The notes below the pieces were generated by a model. The model worked only from the letters and a program-made list of their open reading frames with translations. It was not told the origin of the DNA and did no database searches. A DNA stretch of 64,000 nt from Oryzomicrobium terrae (GTDB lineage Bacteria > Pseudomonadota > Gammaproteobacteria > Burkholderiales > Rhodocyclaceae). Position 1 is the stretch's first letter; every line of letters begins with the position of its first letter. The stretch spans positions 1,798,001-1,862,000 of the forward strand of contig NZ_CP022579.1 of NCBI RefSeq assembly GCF_008274805.1, written 5' to 3'. The position numbers were made by a program, and so were the translations under genes. Positions 1-7,363 of the stretch are shown here, one piece after another.

Positions 1-212
1 AGCTGATCCTTACCCGCTTGAAGCCCAATGGCCGCCTGGTGATGAACTTCGTCACCCTGGAAAACCTGGCCACGGCCACCACCGCCCTTGCTGCTTCCGG
101 TGCCAATTGGGACGTTACCCAGCTCCAGGCCAGCCGCAGCCAGCCCATCCTCAACATGCACCGCATGGCGGCGCAAAACCCGATCTGGATTGTTTCCGCA
201 AAGAAGAACTAA
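1..212 (+). CDS. Precorrin-6Y C5,15-methyltransferase (decarboxylating), CbiT/CobL C-terminal part; truncated by the window edge
   Basis: The open frame enters the window already in progress at base 3 and stops at 212, so only about 69 C-terminal residues are visible. They read like the end of the SAM-dependent CbiT domain: a GRLVMNFVTLEN strand/helix, then a region ending NPIWIVSAKK, as in CbiT or the C-terminal half of CobL. That enzyme methylates C15 and decarboxylates the acetate side chain of the corrin precursor. The next gene, a corrin-ring C20-methyltransferase, starts 3 bases after the stop, so this is one operon. Whether this is a stand-alone CbiT or a CbiE-CbiT (CobL) fusion cannot be seen from this end. 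Confidence 0.8.
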   Translation, partial: LILTRLKPNGRLVMNFVTLENLATATTALAASGANWDVTQLQASRSQPILNMHRMAAQNPIWIVSAKKN

Positions 213-215
213 GCG

Positions 216-1001
216 ATGACTGAGAAAAAATACGGCCGCCTCATCGGCGCCTCCCTGGGTCCCGGCGACCCCGAACTGATCACCCGCCGCGCCTGGGCCG
301 TGCTCAACGGCGACGCCCGCTGGCTCTATCCGGTGAAGAAGGCCGAAGAAAGCTCCTACGCCCTCTCCATCGTCACCCGGGGTGGCCTCAACGTGCCCGC
401 TGACGCGGTGGAGCTGGTGTTCCCCATGACCCGGGACGCGGAAATTCTGGCCAAGGCCTGGGCCCGGGCTGCCGCCCGCACCGTGGAACTGCTGGCCGAA
501 GGCCGGGACCTGGTGTTCCTGGTGGAAGGCGACGCCTCCACCTTCGCCACCTTCGGCCACCTGGCCCGGGTGGTACGGGAGCTGGTGCCTGAAGTGGAAG
601 TGGAAACCATCCCCGGCGTCTCTTCCTTTGCTGCCGCAGCCGCCACCACCGGCACCACCCTGGCCGAGGAAGACGAAACCCTGGCGGTGATCCCCGCCGC
701 CTACGGCGTGGATGTCATCGACCACCTGCTGGACGAATTCGACACCCTGGTGCTGCTCAAGGTGAAGCCCCTGGTGGATGAGGTGCTGGAACTGCTGGAA
801 CGGCGCGAGCTGCTCACCACCAGCTGCTTCATCGAGAAGGTCGGCTCCCCCGACGAGCGCATCGTGCGCGACGTGGCCTCCCTCAAGGGCGAGAAGGTGA
901 ACTACCTCTCCCTGATGCTGGTGCAGAACCCCAAGCGCCAGCGCGGCGAACTGCGCCGGGGCTGCCGCAAGCGCAAGGCCGAGGCCGCCGTAACGGCCTG
1001 A
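216..1001 (+). CDS. cobI: Precorrin-2 C20-methyltransferase
   Basis: Predicted to transfer a methyl group from SAM to C20 of (cobalt-)precorrin-2 in cytoplasmic cobalamin synthesis. The 261-residue protein has the tetrapyrrole methylase fold signature: the SAM-binding GASLGPGDPELIT loop at residues 11-23, a FLVEGDAS stretch near residue 103 and an IPGVSSF motif near 130. The length fits the CobI/CbiL family apart from a basic tail rich in Lys and Arg over the last 20 residues. It lies 3 bases behind the cbiT/cobL gene. CobI (oxygen-dependent route) and CbiL (anaerobic route) cannot be told apart from sequence alone; the neighbouring cbiG favours an anaerobic or hybrid pathway. Confidence 0.85.
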   Translation: MTEKKYGRLIGASLGPGDPELITRRAWAVLNGDARWLYPVKKAEESSYALSIVTRGGLNVPADAVELVFPMTRDAEILAKAWARAAARTVELLAEGRDLVFLVEGDASTFATFGHLARVVRELVPEVEVETIPGVSSFAAAAATTGTTLAEEDETLAVIPAAYGVDVIDHLLDEFDTLVLLKVKPLVDEVLELLERRELLTTSCFIEKVGSPDERIVRDVASLKGEKVNYLSLMLVQNPKRQRGELRRGCRKRKAEAAVTA

Positions 1002-1310
1002 CCCCTTATTCGACGCCCGGTGAATCCCCGCCGCCGCAACGCAGAGAACCAGGAGGGCGGCCCCCGCGAAACGCTTCTGGCAGCGACATCAGCACCGAGT
1101 CCACGTTGAAAGTAGTCAGCCCATCCCGTGAAAGTCCGCGACTGGCGCGGGATTCCAGAGTGATGCTCTGAAGATCAGCGCCAGTTGTGGCTTTCCGAGG
1201 CATACCTATGGAGATCGAGGATTGGCGCGGAGTTTCGCGTGGTACCCCCAAAAAAGCCTTATTCCCATTGCCGGCGTCGTACGTGTGTTGCCCTCATAAC
1301 TAACTTAAAA
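1002..1310. other. 309-bp intergenic region between cobI and cbiG carrying a degenerate ~39-bp repeat array
   Basis: This gap interrupts an otherwise tightly packed operon. Its right part (about 1119-1238) holds three degenerate, tandemly arranged units of roughly 39 bases, described separately as repeat copy A. The left part (1006-1060) contains a GGTGAATCC...CCGCCGCAACG stretch that faintly resembles part of a cobalamin riboswitch core, but no B12 box is present. No convincing promoter or terminator was seen. cbiG starts at the ATG at 1311. Confidence 0.6.
1119..1238 (-). repeat. Dispersed ~39-bp repeat, copy A (three degenerate tandem units)
   Basis: Read on the minus strand, three units of about 39-40 bases follow each other (about 1238-1199, 1198-1159, 1158-1119). 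Each has a GAAA-like start, then CCGCGCCA(G/A)T or a variant, a short variable stretch, and a GATCTCC/GCTTTCC-like block ending in a G-rich segment. The minus-strand reading frame through it gives ETPRQSSIS...ADLQ...SRASRG. That aligns without gaps, in the same order, with ETPRQSLIS...NDLQ...VRAQRG encoded by copy B near the start of uvrC. Confidence 0.55.
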
Positions 1311-2087
1311 ATGACTATTGCCCTCCCCTTCCCCAACGAGAGAATCGCCGTCGTCTCCATCACCCGCCACGGCATTGCCCTGGCGGGCAAGGTGGTGGCG
1401 GCCCTGCCTGGCGCCCGCCTGTTCGCCCCGGAGAAATTCCGGGCCGAGGCGGAAGCTGCCGCTCCTGGCGCAGCAGCCACCTACACCGGCAAGACCGGCG
1501 ACCAGATTCCTGCCCTCTTCGCCAACTTCGACGGCATCGTCGCCATCGTCTCCCTGGGCGCCCTGGTGCGCCTCATCGCCCCCCACCTCAAGGACAAGGA
1601 ACAGGACCCGGGGGTAGTGGTGATCGACGAGGCCGGACGCTTCGCCATCCCCATGCTCTCCGGCCACCTGGGCGGCGCCAACGCCCTGGCCGGTAGCTTG
1701 GCCCAAGCCCTGGGCGCCACCCCGGTGCTCACCACCGCCTCCGATTCCCGCCAGACCCTGGGCGTGGACCTCTTGGGCCGGGAACTGGGCTGGATCTTCG
1801 AGGCCACCCACGACGAGGTGGTGAAAGCCAGCGCCGCCGTGGTGAACGACGAGCCGGTGGCCCTGGTGCAGGAAGCCGGCAGCCCGGACTGGTGGCCGCG
1901 CCACGCCAACGGCCGCAGCGGCCCGGTGCCCGCCAACATCAAGCAGTTCAGCCGCCTGGAAGAGGTGGACCTGGACAGCGTCGCCGCCGTGCTGTGGATC
2001 AGCCACCGCCCCCTGCCGCCAGAACTGGCGCCCCGCCTGGCAGGCCGACTGGTCACCTACCGGCCGCCCGTGGAGCAAGGTGCTTGA
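1311..2087 (+). CDS. cbiG: Cobalt-precorrin-5A hydrolase, N-terminal and central domains (CbiG without its C-terminal domain)
   Basis: CbiG opens the delta-lactone ring of cobalt-precorrin-5A and releases acetaldehyde, the ring-contraction step of the oxygen-independent cobalamin pathway. The protein (258 residues from the ATG at 1311) shows the CbiG N-domain signature SGHLGGAN at residues 117-124, followed by a TTASDSRQTLGVD segment. A longer in-frame reading from 1185 is possible, but its extra 42 residues run through the repeat array and are not CbiG-like, so 1311 is preferred. Full-length CbiG proteins carry a third domain; here that domain is the separate next gene, which starts inside the stop codon of this one. 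Confidence 0.85.
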   Translation: MTIALPFPNERIAVVSITRHGIALAGKVVAALPGARLFAPEKFRAEAEAAAPGAAATYTGKTGDQIPALFANFDGIVAIVSLGALVRLIAPHLKDKEQDPGVVVIDEAGRFAIPMLSGHLGGANALAGSLAQALGATPVLTTASDSRQTLGVDLLGRELGWIFEATHDEVVKASAAVVNDEPVALVQEAGSPDWWPRHANGRSGPVPANIKQFSRLEEVDLDSVAAVLWISHRPLPPELAPRLAGRLVTYRPPVEQGA

Positions 2088-2491
2088 GCCTGGGCAGCCG
2101 CAGAGTGGCGCTGGGCCTGGGCTGCGACCGGGGCACGCCGGAGGCGACCATTGCACAAGCCGTGCAGGAAGCCCTGGCCGCCGCCGGCCTCGCCCCGGAA
2201 CAGGTGGCGGCCGGTGCCAGCATCACCCTGAAGGCGGACGAGGTGGGCCTGCTGGGTTTTGCCGAGCATTTCGGCCTGGCCCTCACCTTCTACCCGCCGG
2301 AAGTGCTGGCCACCGTGCCCGTGCCCAATCCGTCGGAAACGGTACGCAAGTACACCGGGACACCCTCCGTCTCGGAGGCTGCCGCCCTGCTGGCCGCCGG
2401 CACCGACATGCGCCAGCTGCTGATTGAAAAACACAAACTGCGGGGGCCGGACGGGCGCAACGCCACCGTCTCCATCGCCCTGCTGCCCTGA
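2084..2491 (+). CDS. cobE: CobE / CbiG C-terminal domain protein
   Basis: This 135-residue protein corresponds to the CbiG C-terminal domain family (CobE in Pseudomonas), needed for cobalamin synthesis. It has the family's opening motif GLGCDRGTPE at residues 11-20 and an ITLKADEVGLLGFAE stretch in the middle. The best start is the TTG at 2084, giving a 4-base TTGA overlap with the cbiG stop; a GTG at 2105 is the alternative. There is no in-frame ATG before the conserved motif. The tight overlap suggests translational coupling and a recent split of a fused cbiG, or a fixed two-gene arrangement. Confidence 0.75.
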   Translation: MSLGSRRVALGLGCDRGTPEATIAQAVQEALAAAGLAPEQVAAGASITLKADEVGLLGFAEHFGLALTFYPPEVLATVPVPNPSETVRKYTGTPSVSEAAALLAAGTDMRQLLIEKHKLRGPDGRNATVSIALLP

Positions 2492-2522
2492 TCTGTTACT
2501 GAATTTTTTGAGGAACGACTTC

Positions 2523-3530
2523 ATGAGCGACATTCAAACCTACGCCCAAACCAACGCCCCGGCCAAGACCGGCAAGATCATGCTGGTGGGCCTGGGCCCC
2601 GGCGCCGTGGAACACATGACCGGCCGCGCCCGGGCCGCCATCGCCGAAGCCGACACCATCATCGGCTACGTCACCTACGTGCGCCTGGTGGCCGACCTGA
2701 TCGACGGCAAGGAAGTCATCAAGAAGTCCATGACCGAGGAACTGGACCGGGCCATCGAAGCCCTGGACCGGGCCAAGCAGGGCAAGAAGGTGGCGCTGAT
2801 CTCCTCCGGCGACGCCGGCGTGTACGGCATGGCCGGCCCCACTTTCGAGGTGCTGTTCCAGGCCGGCTGGACCCCCGATTCCGACATCGAGGTGGAAATC
2901 GTGCCGGGTGCTTCGGCCCTCAACACCTGCGCCGCTCTGGTGGGCGCGCCCCTGACCCACGACTTCTGCGCCATCTCCCTCTCCGACCTGCTCACCCCCT
3001 GGCCCACCATCGCCCGCCGCCTGGACGCGGTGGCCTACTCGGACTTCGTGGTGGCCCTGTACAACCCCAAGAGTGGCCGCCGCACCCGGCAGATCCAGGA
3101 AGCCCAGCGCATTTTCCTGCGCCACCGCGATCCCAACACCCCGGTGGCCATCGTCAAGAGCGCCTTCCGCCCCAAGCAGCGCCTGGAATTCACGACCCTG
3201 GAGAAGATGGCCGAGGCCGACATCGGCATGCTGTCCACCGTGCTCATCGGCAACTCCAACACCTTCATCCAGGGTGGCCTGATGGTCACCCCCCGGGGTT
3301 ATGCCAACAAGTACGACGTGGCCGAGGGTGAACGTTCCACCAAGGGCGGCGAACAGGCCGGCCGCTCCCTGTCCACCGGCCTCAACGGCTGGCTGGAAGC
3401 CATCCGCGAGAGCGGCAAGAGCGCCGCCGAACTGGCCGTGGAATACCGCCTGCCGGAGGACTACATTGCCGCCGCCCTGGCCGCCGGCCCGGAAGAGGAC
3501 ATCGCCGAAAGCGCCGAGGCCGAGGCATGA
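2523..3530 (+). CDS. cobJ: Precorrin-3B C17-methyltransferase with a C-terminal extension
   Basis: This SAM-dependent enzyme methylates C17 and contracts the corrin ring (CobJ in the aerobic route, CbiH in the anaerobic one). The 335-residue protein has the VGLGPG SAM loop at about 22-27, a SSGDAGVYGMAG motif in the first half and a VALYNPKSGRR segment in the middle. The start at 2523 follows a good GAGG ribosome-binding site; an earlier in-frame ATG at 2424 would overlap cobE. The family usually has about 240-270 residues. The last 70 or so here (an Ala/Glu-rich helical segment ending DIAESAEAEA) are an extension of unknown use. It overlaps the next gene by 4 bases (ATGA). Confidence 0.87.
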   Translation: MSDIQTYAQTNAPAKTGKIMLVGLGPGAVEHMTGRARAAIAEADTIIGYVTYVRLVADLIDGKEVIKKSMTEELDRAIEALDRAKQGKKVALISSGDAGVYGMAGPTFEVLFQAGWTPDSDIEVEIVPGASALNTCAALVGAPLTHDFCAISLSDLLTPWPTIARRLDAVAYSDFVVALYNPKSGRRTRQIQEAQRIFLRHRDPNTPVAIVKSAFRPKQRLEFTTLEKMAEADIGMLSTVLIGNSNTFIQGGLMVTPRGYANKYDVAEGERSTKGGEQAGRSLSTGLNGWLEAIRESGKSAAELAVEYRLPEDYIAAALAAGPEEDIAESAEAEA

Positions 3531-3880
3531 GTGAGGTGGTCAAACCCAAGATCGGGGCCTACCGCCGCCACCTGCTGGTGTGCACCGGCCCCCGCTGCAC
3601 CGCGAACGGCGAGGGCCAGGCCCTCTTCGATTCCCTGGGCGACAAGCTCAAGGCGGCTGGCCTCACCGAGGGCGAGTTGCGGGTCAAGCGCAGCCGGGCC
3701 AGTTGTTTCGCCGCCTGCAAGGGCGGCCCGGTGCTGTGCGTGCAGCCCGACGGCACCTGGTACTACAACGTCACCCCGGAAAACATGGACCGCATCGTCG
3801 CCGAGCACTTGTGCGGTGGTAAGCCGGTGGCCGATCTGGTGTTCCACCAGGGGCCGGGGGACTGCGCCGAACCGATCTAG
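3527..3880 (+). CDS. Thioredoxin-like [2Fe-2S] ferredoxin in the cobalamin operon
   Basis: The 117-residue protein has the cysteine pattern of thioredoxin-fold [2Fe-2S] ferredoxins: Cys19-x4-Cys24 and Cys60-x3-Cys64. Another Cys lies at 71, in a CFAACKGGPVLC segment, and another in HLCGGK. The ATGA overlap with cobJ shows it is the last gene of the operon. The position suggests it supplies electrons for a redox step in corrin synthesis, such as cobalt reduction or an iron-sulfur ring-modifying enzyme. That role is inferred from position only; the family itself has varied or unknown partners. Confidence 0.75.
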   Translation: MSEVVKPKIGAYRRHLLVCTGPRCTANGEGQALFDSLGDKLKAAGLTEGELRVKRSRASCFAACKGGPVLCVQPDGTWYYNVTPENMDRIVAEHLCGGKPVADLVFHQGPGDCAEPI

Positions 3881-3913
3881 GTGGGATAAAGCGAAAAACG
3901 AAGAAAAGGGAAC

Positions 3914-3936
3914 GGCGGCCCCGCCCGAAGGCCGCC
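3914..3936 (+). terminator. Hairpin after the cobalamin operon, possible terminator
   Basis: GGCGGCC and GGCCGCC form a perfect 7-bp GC stem with a 9-base loop, followed by ACTTCTTTG, a weak U-rich tail. It lies 34 bases after the ferredoxin stop codon and before the cobalamin riboswitch, a sensible place to end the biosynthetic transcript. Confidence 0.4.
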
Positions 3937-3971
3937 ACTTCTTTGCAGTAGCGATTCGGGCACCACACGAA

Positions 3972-4212
3972 CCAGCAGGTGCCCGCGGCAACGTGGGTGA
4001 AACGGGAACAGGGTGCGCGGCGGCCTCCACCGCCGCAATGCCTTGGCTGCCCCCGCAACGGTAAGCGAGTGTGGAGCTGTCGTGCGTCCTCCTCCCCGGA
4101 GGTTGCAGCCACTGTGGTCTGCAGGTCAGACGGTGTTTCATGCCGGCCAGACCCGCGCCATGGGAAGGCGACCGCTCAAGACTCGCAAGCCCGGAGACCG
4201 GCCTGCTGACAG
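3972..4212 (+). promoter_or_regulatory. Cobalamin (B12) riboswitch
   Basis: The region carries the ordered landmarks of the cobalamin aptamer: AGCAGGTGCCCG (P3 side) near 3973, GGGTGAAACGGGAACAGGGTG near 3995, CCCCCGCAACGGTAAGCG near 4051, the B12 box AGCCACTG near 4107, GGGAAGGCG near 4162, and AAGCCCGGAGACCGGCC near 4188. This class binds adenosyl- or other cobalamins and lowers expression of the gene behind it. It ends about 140 bases before the start codon of the TonB-dependent receptor on the same strand, so that receptor is its probable target. The bounds are approximate. Confidence 0.92.
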
Positions 4213-4349
4213 TCTGAGCGCCCAGGGATGGGCGTCTCATCATGCGACCGGCTGCGGGGATGCTGACGGAGCGCGATAGTCAGGGGACCGGCCTGCCGGC
4301 CTACTGCTGCGCTCCCGAAATCGGCCGGATCGCCAAACGGGAGTATTTC

Positions 4350-6461
4350 ATGAAACCGCATCACACCGCCGGCGGCGCTCGCCTCCGGATCACCCGATGG
4401 TCATGGCTGTTGGCCGCCCTGCCCTTACCGGCTCTGGCCGTCGAAACCCTGGGCGAAGTCACCGTCCAGGCCAGCAAGCAGGCCCAGATCGGTATCGCCG
4501 ACAGTGCCAGCGAAGGCACCGTCACTACCACCCAACTGGCCAACCGGCCCCTGTTGCGCCCCGCCGAGGTGCTGGAAACCGTGCCCGGGCTGATCGTCAC
4601 CCAGCACTCGGGGGACGGCAAGGCCAACCAGTATTTCCTGCGCGGCTTCAACCTGGACCACGGCAGCGACTTCACCACCACGGTGCTGGGCATGCCAGTG
4701 AACATGGTCAGCCACGCCCATGGCCAGGGCTACATGGACCTGAATTTCCTGATTCCCGAACTGGTCAGCGGCATCCAGTACCGTAAGGGCGTTTATGCGG
4801 TGGAGGACGGCGATTTTTCCGCCACCGGCTCGGCGCGGATCGACTACCAGCGTGCCCTGCCCGTCTCCTTCGTCGACCTGGGCGCCGGTCAGAACGGCTA
4901 CCGGCGCGCCCTGGGCGCCGCCAGTACCCCCCTGGGCGGCCTGACCTTCCTCGGTGCCGTGGAGGCGTCGAGCAACAACGGCCCCTGGGAGCAGCCGGAA
5001 CACCTGGGCCGCACCAACGCCGTGCTGCGCCTGTCGTCCGGCACCGCCAACAACGGATTCTCACTGTCCGCCCTGGCCTACGAGGCGCGCTGGACCGCCA
5101 CCGAGCACGTGCCGGAACGGGCCATCGCCAGCGGCGAGATCGGCCGCTACGGCGCCCTGTCGCCACGGGACGGCGGGCGTACCCATCGCTACAGCCTGTC
5201 CGGCGACTGGGCCACTACCGGTAGCCAGTTCGGCGCCGAGACGGCCACCAAGGCCAGCGTCTATGTCATCGATTACGGCCTCAACCTGTTCAGCAGCCCC
5301 TCCGGCTTCATCAACGGCCCCCAGGGCGACCAGCACGAGCAGGCTGACCGGCGCACCGTGTGGGGCGGCCAGGCCAGCCGCAGCTGGTTTCTCGGCCCCC
5401 GGCTGTTCGATTCCGAACTGATCCTGGGGGGCCAGCTGCGCCGCGACGACATCGGCAGCGTCGGCCTCTACGACACAGTGCTGCGCCAGCGCACTAATAC
5501 AGTTCGGGAAGATCGCATCCGCCAGACTGCCACGGCGCTCTACAGTGCGCTGAAAACCCCCTGGCTGCCCTGGCTGCGCACCTCCCTGGGGATACGCTAC
5601 GACCGGATCCAGGCCGAGGTGACGCCCCTGGGTGGAGCCTTCAACATGGACAATGGTGGCACCGCCAGCGGCAGCCAGACCAGCCCCAAGCTAGGTCTGG
5701 TGCTGGGGCCCTTTGGCAACACCGAGTTCTACGCCAACTGGGGGCGGGGTTTCCACAGCAACGACGCCCGGGGGGCCACGGCTCGCACTAACCCCAAGGA
5801 CGGCATGCCGGTGGAAGCGGTGCCCCTGATGGTGCGCACCCGGGGTAGTGAGGCCGGGGTGCGCACCAGCCTCCTCCCCGGCTGGCAATCGAGCCTGACC
5901 CTGTGGCAGATGGAATTGGATTCGGAACTGGTCTTCATCGGCGACGAAGGTGTCACCGAGCCCAAGGGGGCCTCGCGCCGCCACGGTCTGGAATGGTCCA
6001 ACGACGTGGCCCTGGGCAAGGGCTTCCATCTCGACGCCGACCTGGCCCTGTCCCGGGCCCGCTTCAAAACGCCGGTGAACGGCGGCGACCGGGTGCCCAA
6101 CGCCATTCCCCGCACCGCGTCCCTGGCCGTGAGCTACGACGAAGGCGGACGCTGGTTCGGCGGTTTGCGCCTGCGCTACCTGGGGGCCTATGCCCTAGAG
6201 GAAACGGGCCAGGAGAAATCCACCCCGTTCTGGATGGCCAACCTGAAACTGGGTTACCGCCTGGACCGCCAACTCCAGTTCTCCCTGGACGTGCTCAACC
6301 TGTTCGGTCGTAAGGCCAACGACATCGAGTACTGGGGCGGGGCCTGCACGCGCAACGAACTGAACGCCGGGGCCTGCGGCGGGGGCAACGGTATCGACGG
6401 CCGTCTGCTTCACCCCCTGGAGCCGCGCACGGTACGGTTGGGGATGCGCATCAGCTTCTGA
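4350..6461 (+). CDS. TonB-dependent outer-membrane receptor under cobalamin riboswitch control
   Basis: A 703-residue outer-membrane transporter precursor. The ATG at 4350 gives a signal peptide (basic start, hydrophobic WLLAALPLPALA, cleavage after ALA near residue 28). The plug domain follows (VLETVPGLIVTQHSG, YFLRGFNLDHG), then a beta-barrel with an ILNLF-type LDVLNLFGRKAND segment and a C-terminal phenylalanine, as expected for BamA-dependent insertion. An earlier in-frame ATG at 4242 would give no signal peptide. The plug lacks clear BtuB hallmarks and instead has an unusual MVSHAHGQGYMDLNFLIPE segment. The riboswitch suggests import of a corrinoid, a B12 precursor or cobalt; the substrate is inferred from regulation, not from the protein. 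Confidence 0.88.
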   Translation: MKPHHTAGGARLRITRWSWLLAALPLPALAVETLGEVTVQASKQAQIGIADSASEGTVTTTQLANRPLLRPAEVLETVPGLIVTQHSGDGKANQYFLRGFNLDHGSDFTTTVLGMPVNMVSHAHGQGYMDLNFLIPELVSGIQYRKGVYAVEDGDFSATGSARIDYQRALPVSFVDLGAGQNGYRRALGAASTPLGGLTFLGAVEASSNNGPWEQPEHLGRTNAVLRLSSGTANNGFSLSALAYEARWTATEHVPERAIASGEIGRYGALSPRDGGRTHRYSLSGDWATTGSQFGAETATKASVYVIDYGLNLFSSPSGFINGPQGDQHEQADRRTVWGGQASRSWFLGPRLFDSELILGGQLRRDDIGSVGLYDTVLRQRTNTVREDRIRQTATALYSALKTPWLPWLRTSLGIRYDRIQAEVTPLGGAFNMDNGGTASGSQTSPKLGLVLGPFGNTEFYANWGRGFHSNDARGATARTNPKDGMPVEAVPLMVRTRGSEAGVRTSLLPGWQSSLTLWQMELDSELVFIGDEGVTEPKGASRRHGLEWSNDVALGKGFHLDADLALSRARFKTPVNGGDRVPNAIPRTASLAVSYDEGGRWFGGLRLRYLGAYALEETGQEKSTPFWMANLKLGYRLDRQLQFSLDVLNLFGRKANDIEYWGGACTRNELNAGACGGGNGIDGRLLHPLEPRTVRLGMRISF

Positions 6462-6476
6462 GCCCTGCAACCTAGC

Positions 6477-6496
6477 GGTGGCGCGTACGCGCCACC
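6477..6496. repeat. Perfect 20-bp palindrome
   Basis: GGTGGCGCGTACGCGCCACC reads identically on both strands. It lies 16 bases after the TonB receptor stop and directly before the strong bidirectional terminator, so it may be a second transcript-end hairpin or a protein-binding site. Confidence 0.5.
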
Positions 6497-6497
6497 A

Positions 6498-6533
6498 AAC
6501 GAAAACCCCCGGTCTGGACCGGGGGTTTTCGTT
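6498..6533. terminator. Bidirectional Rho-independent terminator
   Basis: The sequence from AACGAAAACCCCCGGTC to GACCGGGGGTTTTCGTT is a perfect inverted repeat with a 2-base spacer: a GC-rich stem flanked by A tracts on the left and T tracts on the right. It can end both the rightward receptor transcript and the leftward enoyl-CoA hydratase transcript. Confidence 0.9.
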
Positions 6534-6552
6534 GCCTGAAGCAAGAACGTGC

Positions 6553-7329
6553 TCAGCGGTTCTTGAAGCTGGCCGGACGCTTTTCGACGAAGGCGGCCAT
6601 GCCTTCCTTCTGGTCGTCCAGGGCGAAGCAGCTGTGGAAGGCGCGGCGCTCGAACAGCAGGCCTTCGGCCAGGCCGGATTCGAAGGCGCGGTTGACGCTT
6701 TCCTTGATCATCATCACCACCGGCAGGGAGTACTCGGCGATCTGGGCGGCCGCGGTCAGGGCCTCGTCGAGCAGCTTGTCGGCGGGCACCACGCGGGACA
6801 CCAGGCCGGCGCGCTCGGCTTCCTCGGCACCCATCATGCGGGCGGTCAGGCACAGGTCCATGGCCTTGGCCTTGGACACGGCGCGGGGCAGGCGCTGGGT
6901 GCCGCCGGCGCCGGGCAGGATGCCCAGCTTGACTTCGGGCTGGCCGAACTTGGCGGTTTCGGCGGCGATGATGATGTCGCAAGTCATCGCCAGTTCGCAG
7001 CCGCCGCCCAGGGCGAAGCCGGCCACCGCGGCGATGATCGGCTTGCGGCAGGTCTTCACCTTTTCCCAGTTTCGGGTGATGTAGTCGCCCTTGTAGGCGT
7101 CCATGTAGCTGAACTTGGCCATCATGCCGATATCGGCACCGGCGGCGAAGGCCTTCTCGGAGCCGGTGATGACCACGGCACCGATGCCTTCGTCGGCTTC
7201 GAACACGGCCAGGGCCGCACCCACTTCGTCCATCAGGGCGTCGTTGAGGGCGTTCAGCTGCTTCGGCCGGTTCAGGGTGATGAGGCCCACCTTGCCGCGG
7301 GTCTCGACCAGAATGTTTTCGTAGCTCAT
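6553..7329 (-). CDS. Enoyl-CoA hydratase
   Basis: A crotonase-fold protein of 258 residues that adds water to 2-enoyl-CoA in beta-oxidation. It shows the family's acyl-CoA-binding and oxyanion-hole segments: [15 protein letters not shown] in the first third and [18 protein letters not shown] around the middle. The catalytic glutamates lie in the [19 protein letters not shown] stretch. The ATG at 7329 starts a typical [10 protein letters not shown]-terminus; the longer upstream frame is not conserved-looking. It is the last gene of a leftward cluster with an acyl-CoA dehydrogenase, an SDR dehydrogenase and an acyl-CoA ligase, and ends at the bidirectional terminator. Confidence 0.92.
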   Translation of the reverse strand: MSYENILVETRGKVGLITLNRPKQLNALNDALMDEVGAALAVFEADEGIGAVVITGSEKAFAAGADIGMMAKFSYMDAYKGDYITRNWEKVKTCRKPIIAAVAGFALGGGCELAMTCDIIIAAETAKFGQPEVKLGILPGAGGTQRLPRAVSKAKAMDLCLTARMMGAEEAERAGLVSRVVPADKLLDEALTAAAQIAEYSLPVVMMIKESVNRAFESGLAEGLLFERRAFHSCFALDDQKEGMAAFVEKRPASFKNR

Positions 7330-7363
7330 GTCTCGTTGATCCTGTTGTGGTTGCCGGTCGGCG

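Noticed and set aside
1006..1100. Possible second cobalamin riboswitch before cbiG
   Set aside because: A GGTGAATCC...CCGCAACG stretch resembles part of the core, but the B12 box and the terminal GAGACCGGCC element are missing.
1006..1251. 81-codon minus-strand frame upstream of cbiG
   Set aside because: It runs through the repeat array, and its similarity to the UvrC extension is explained by the shared repeat. It has no domain and no ribosome-binding site and lies antisense within an operon.
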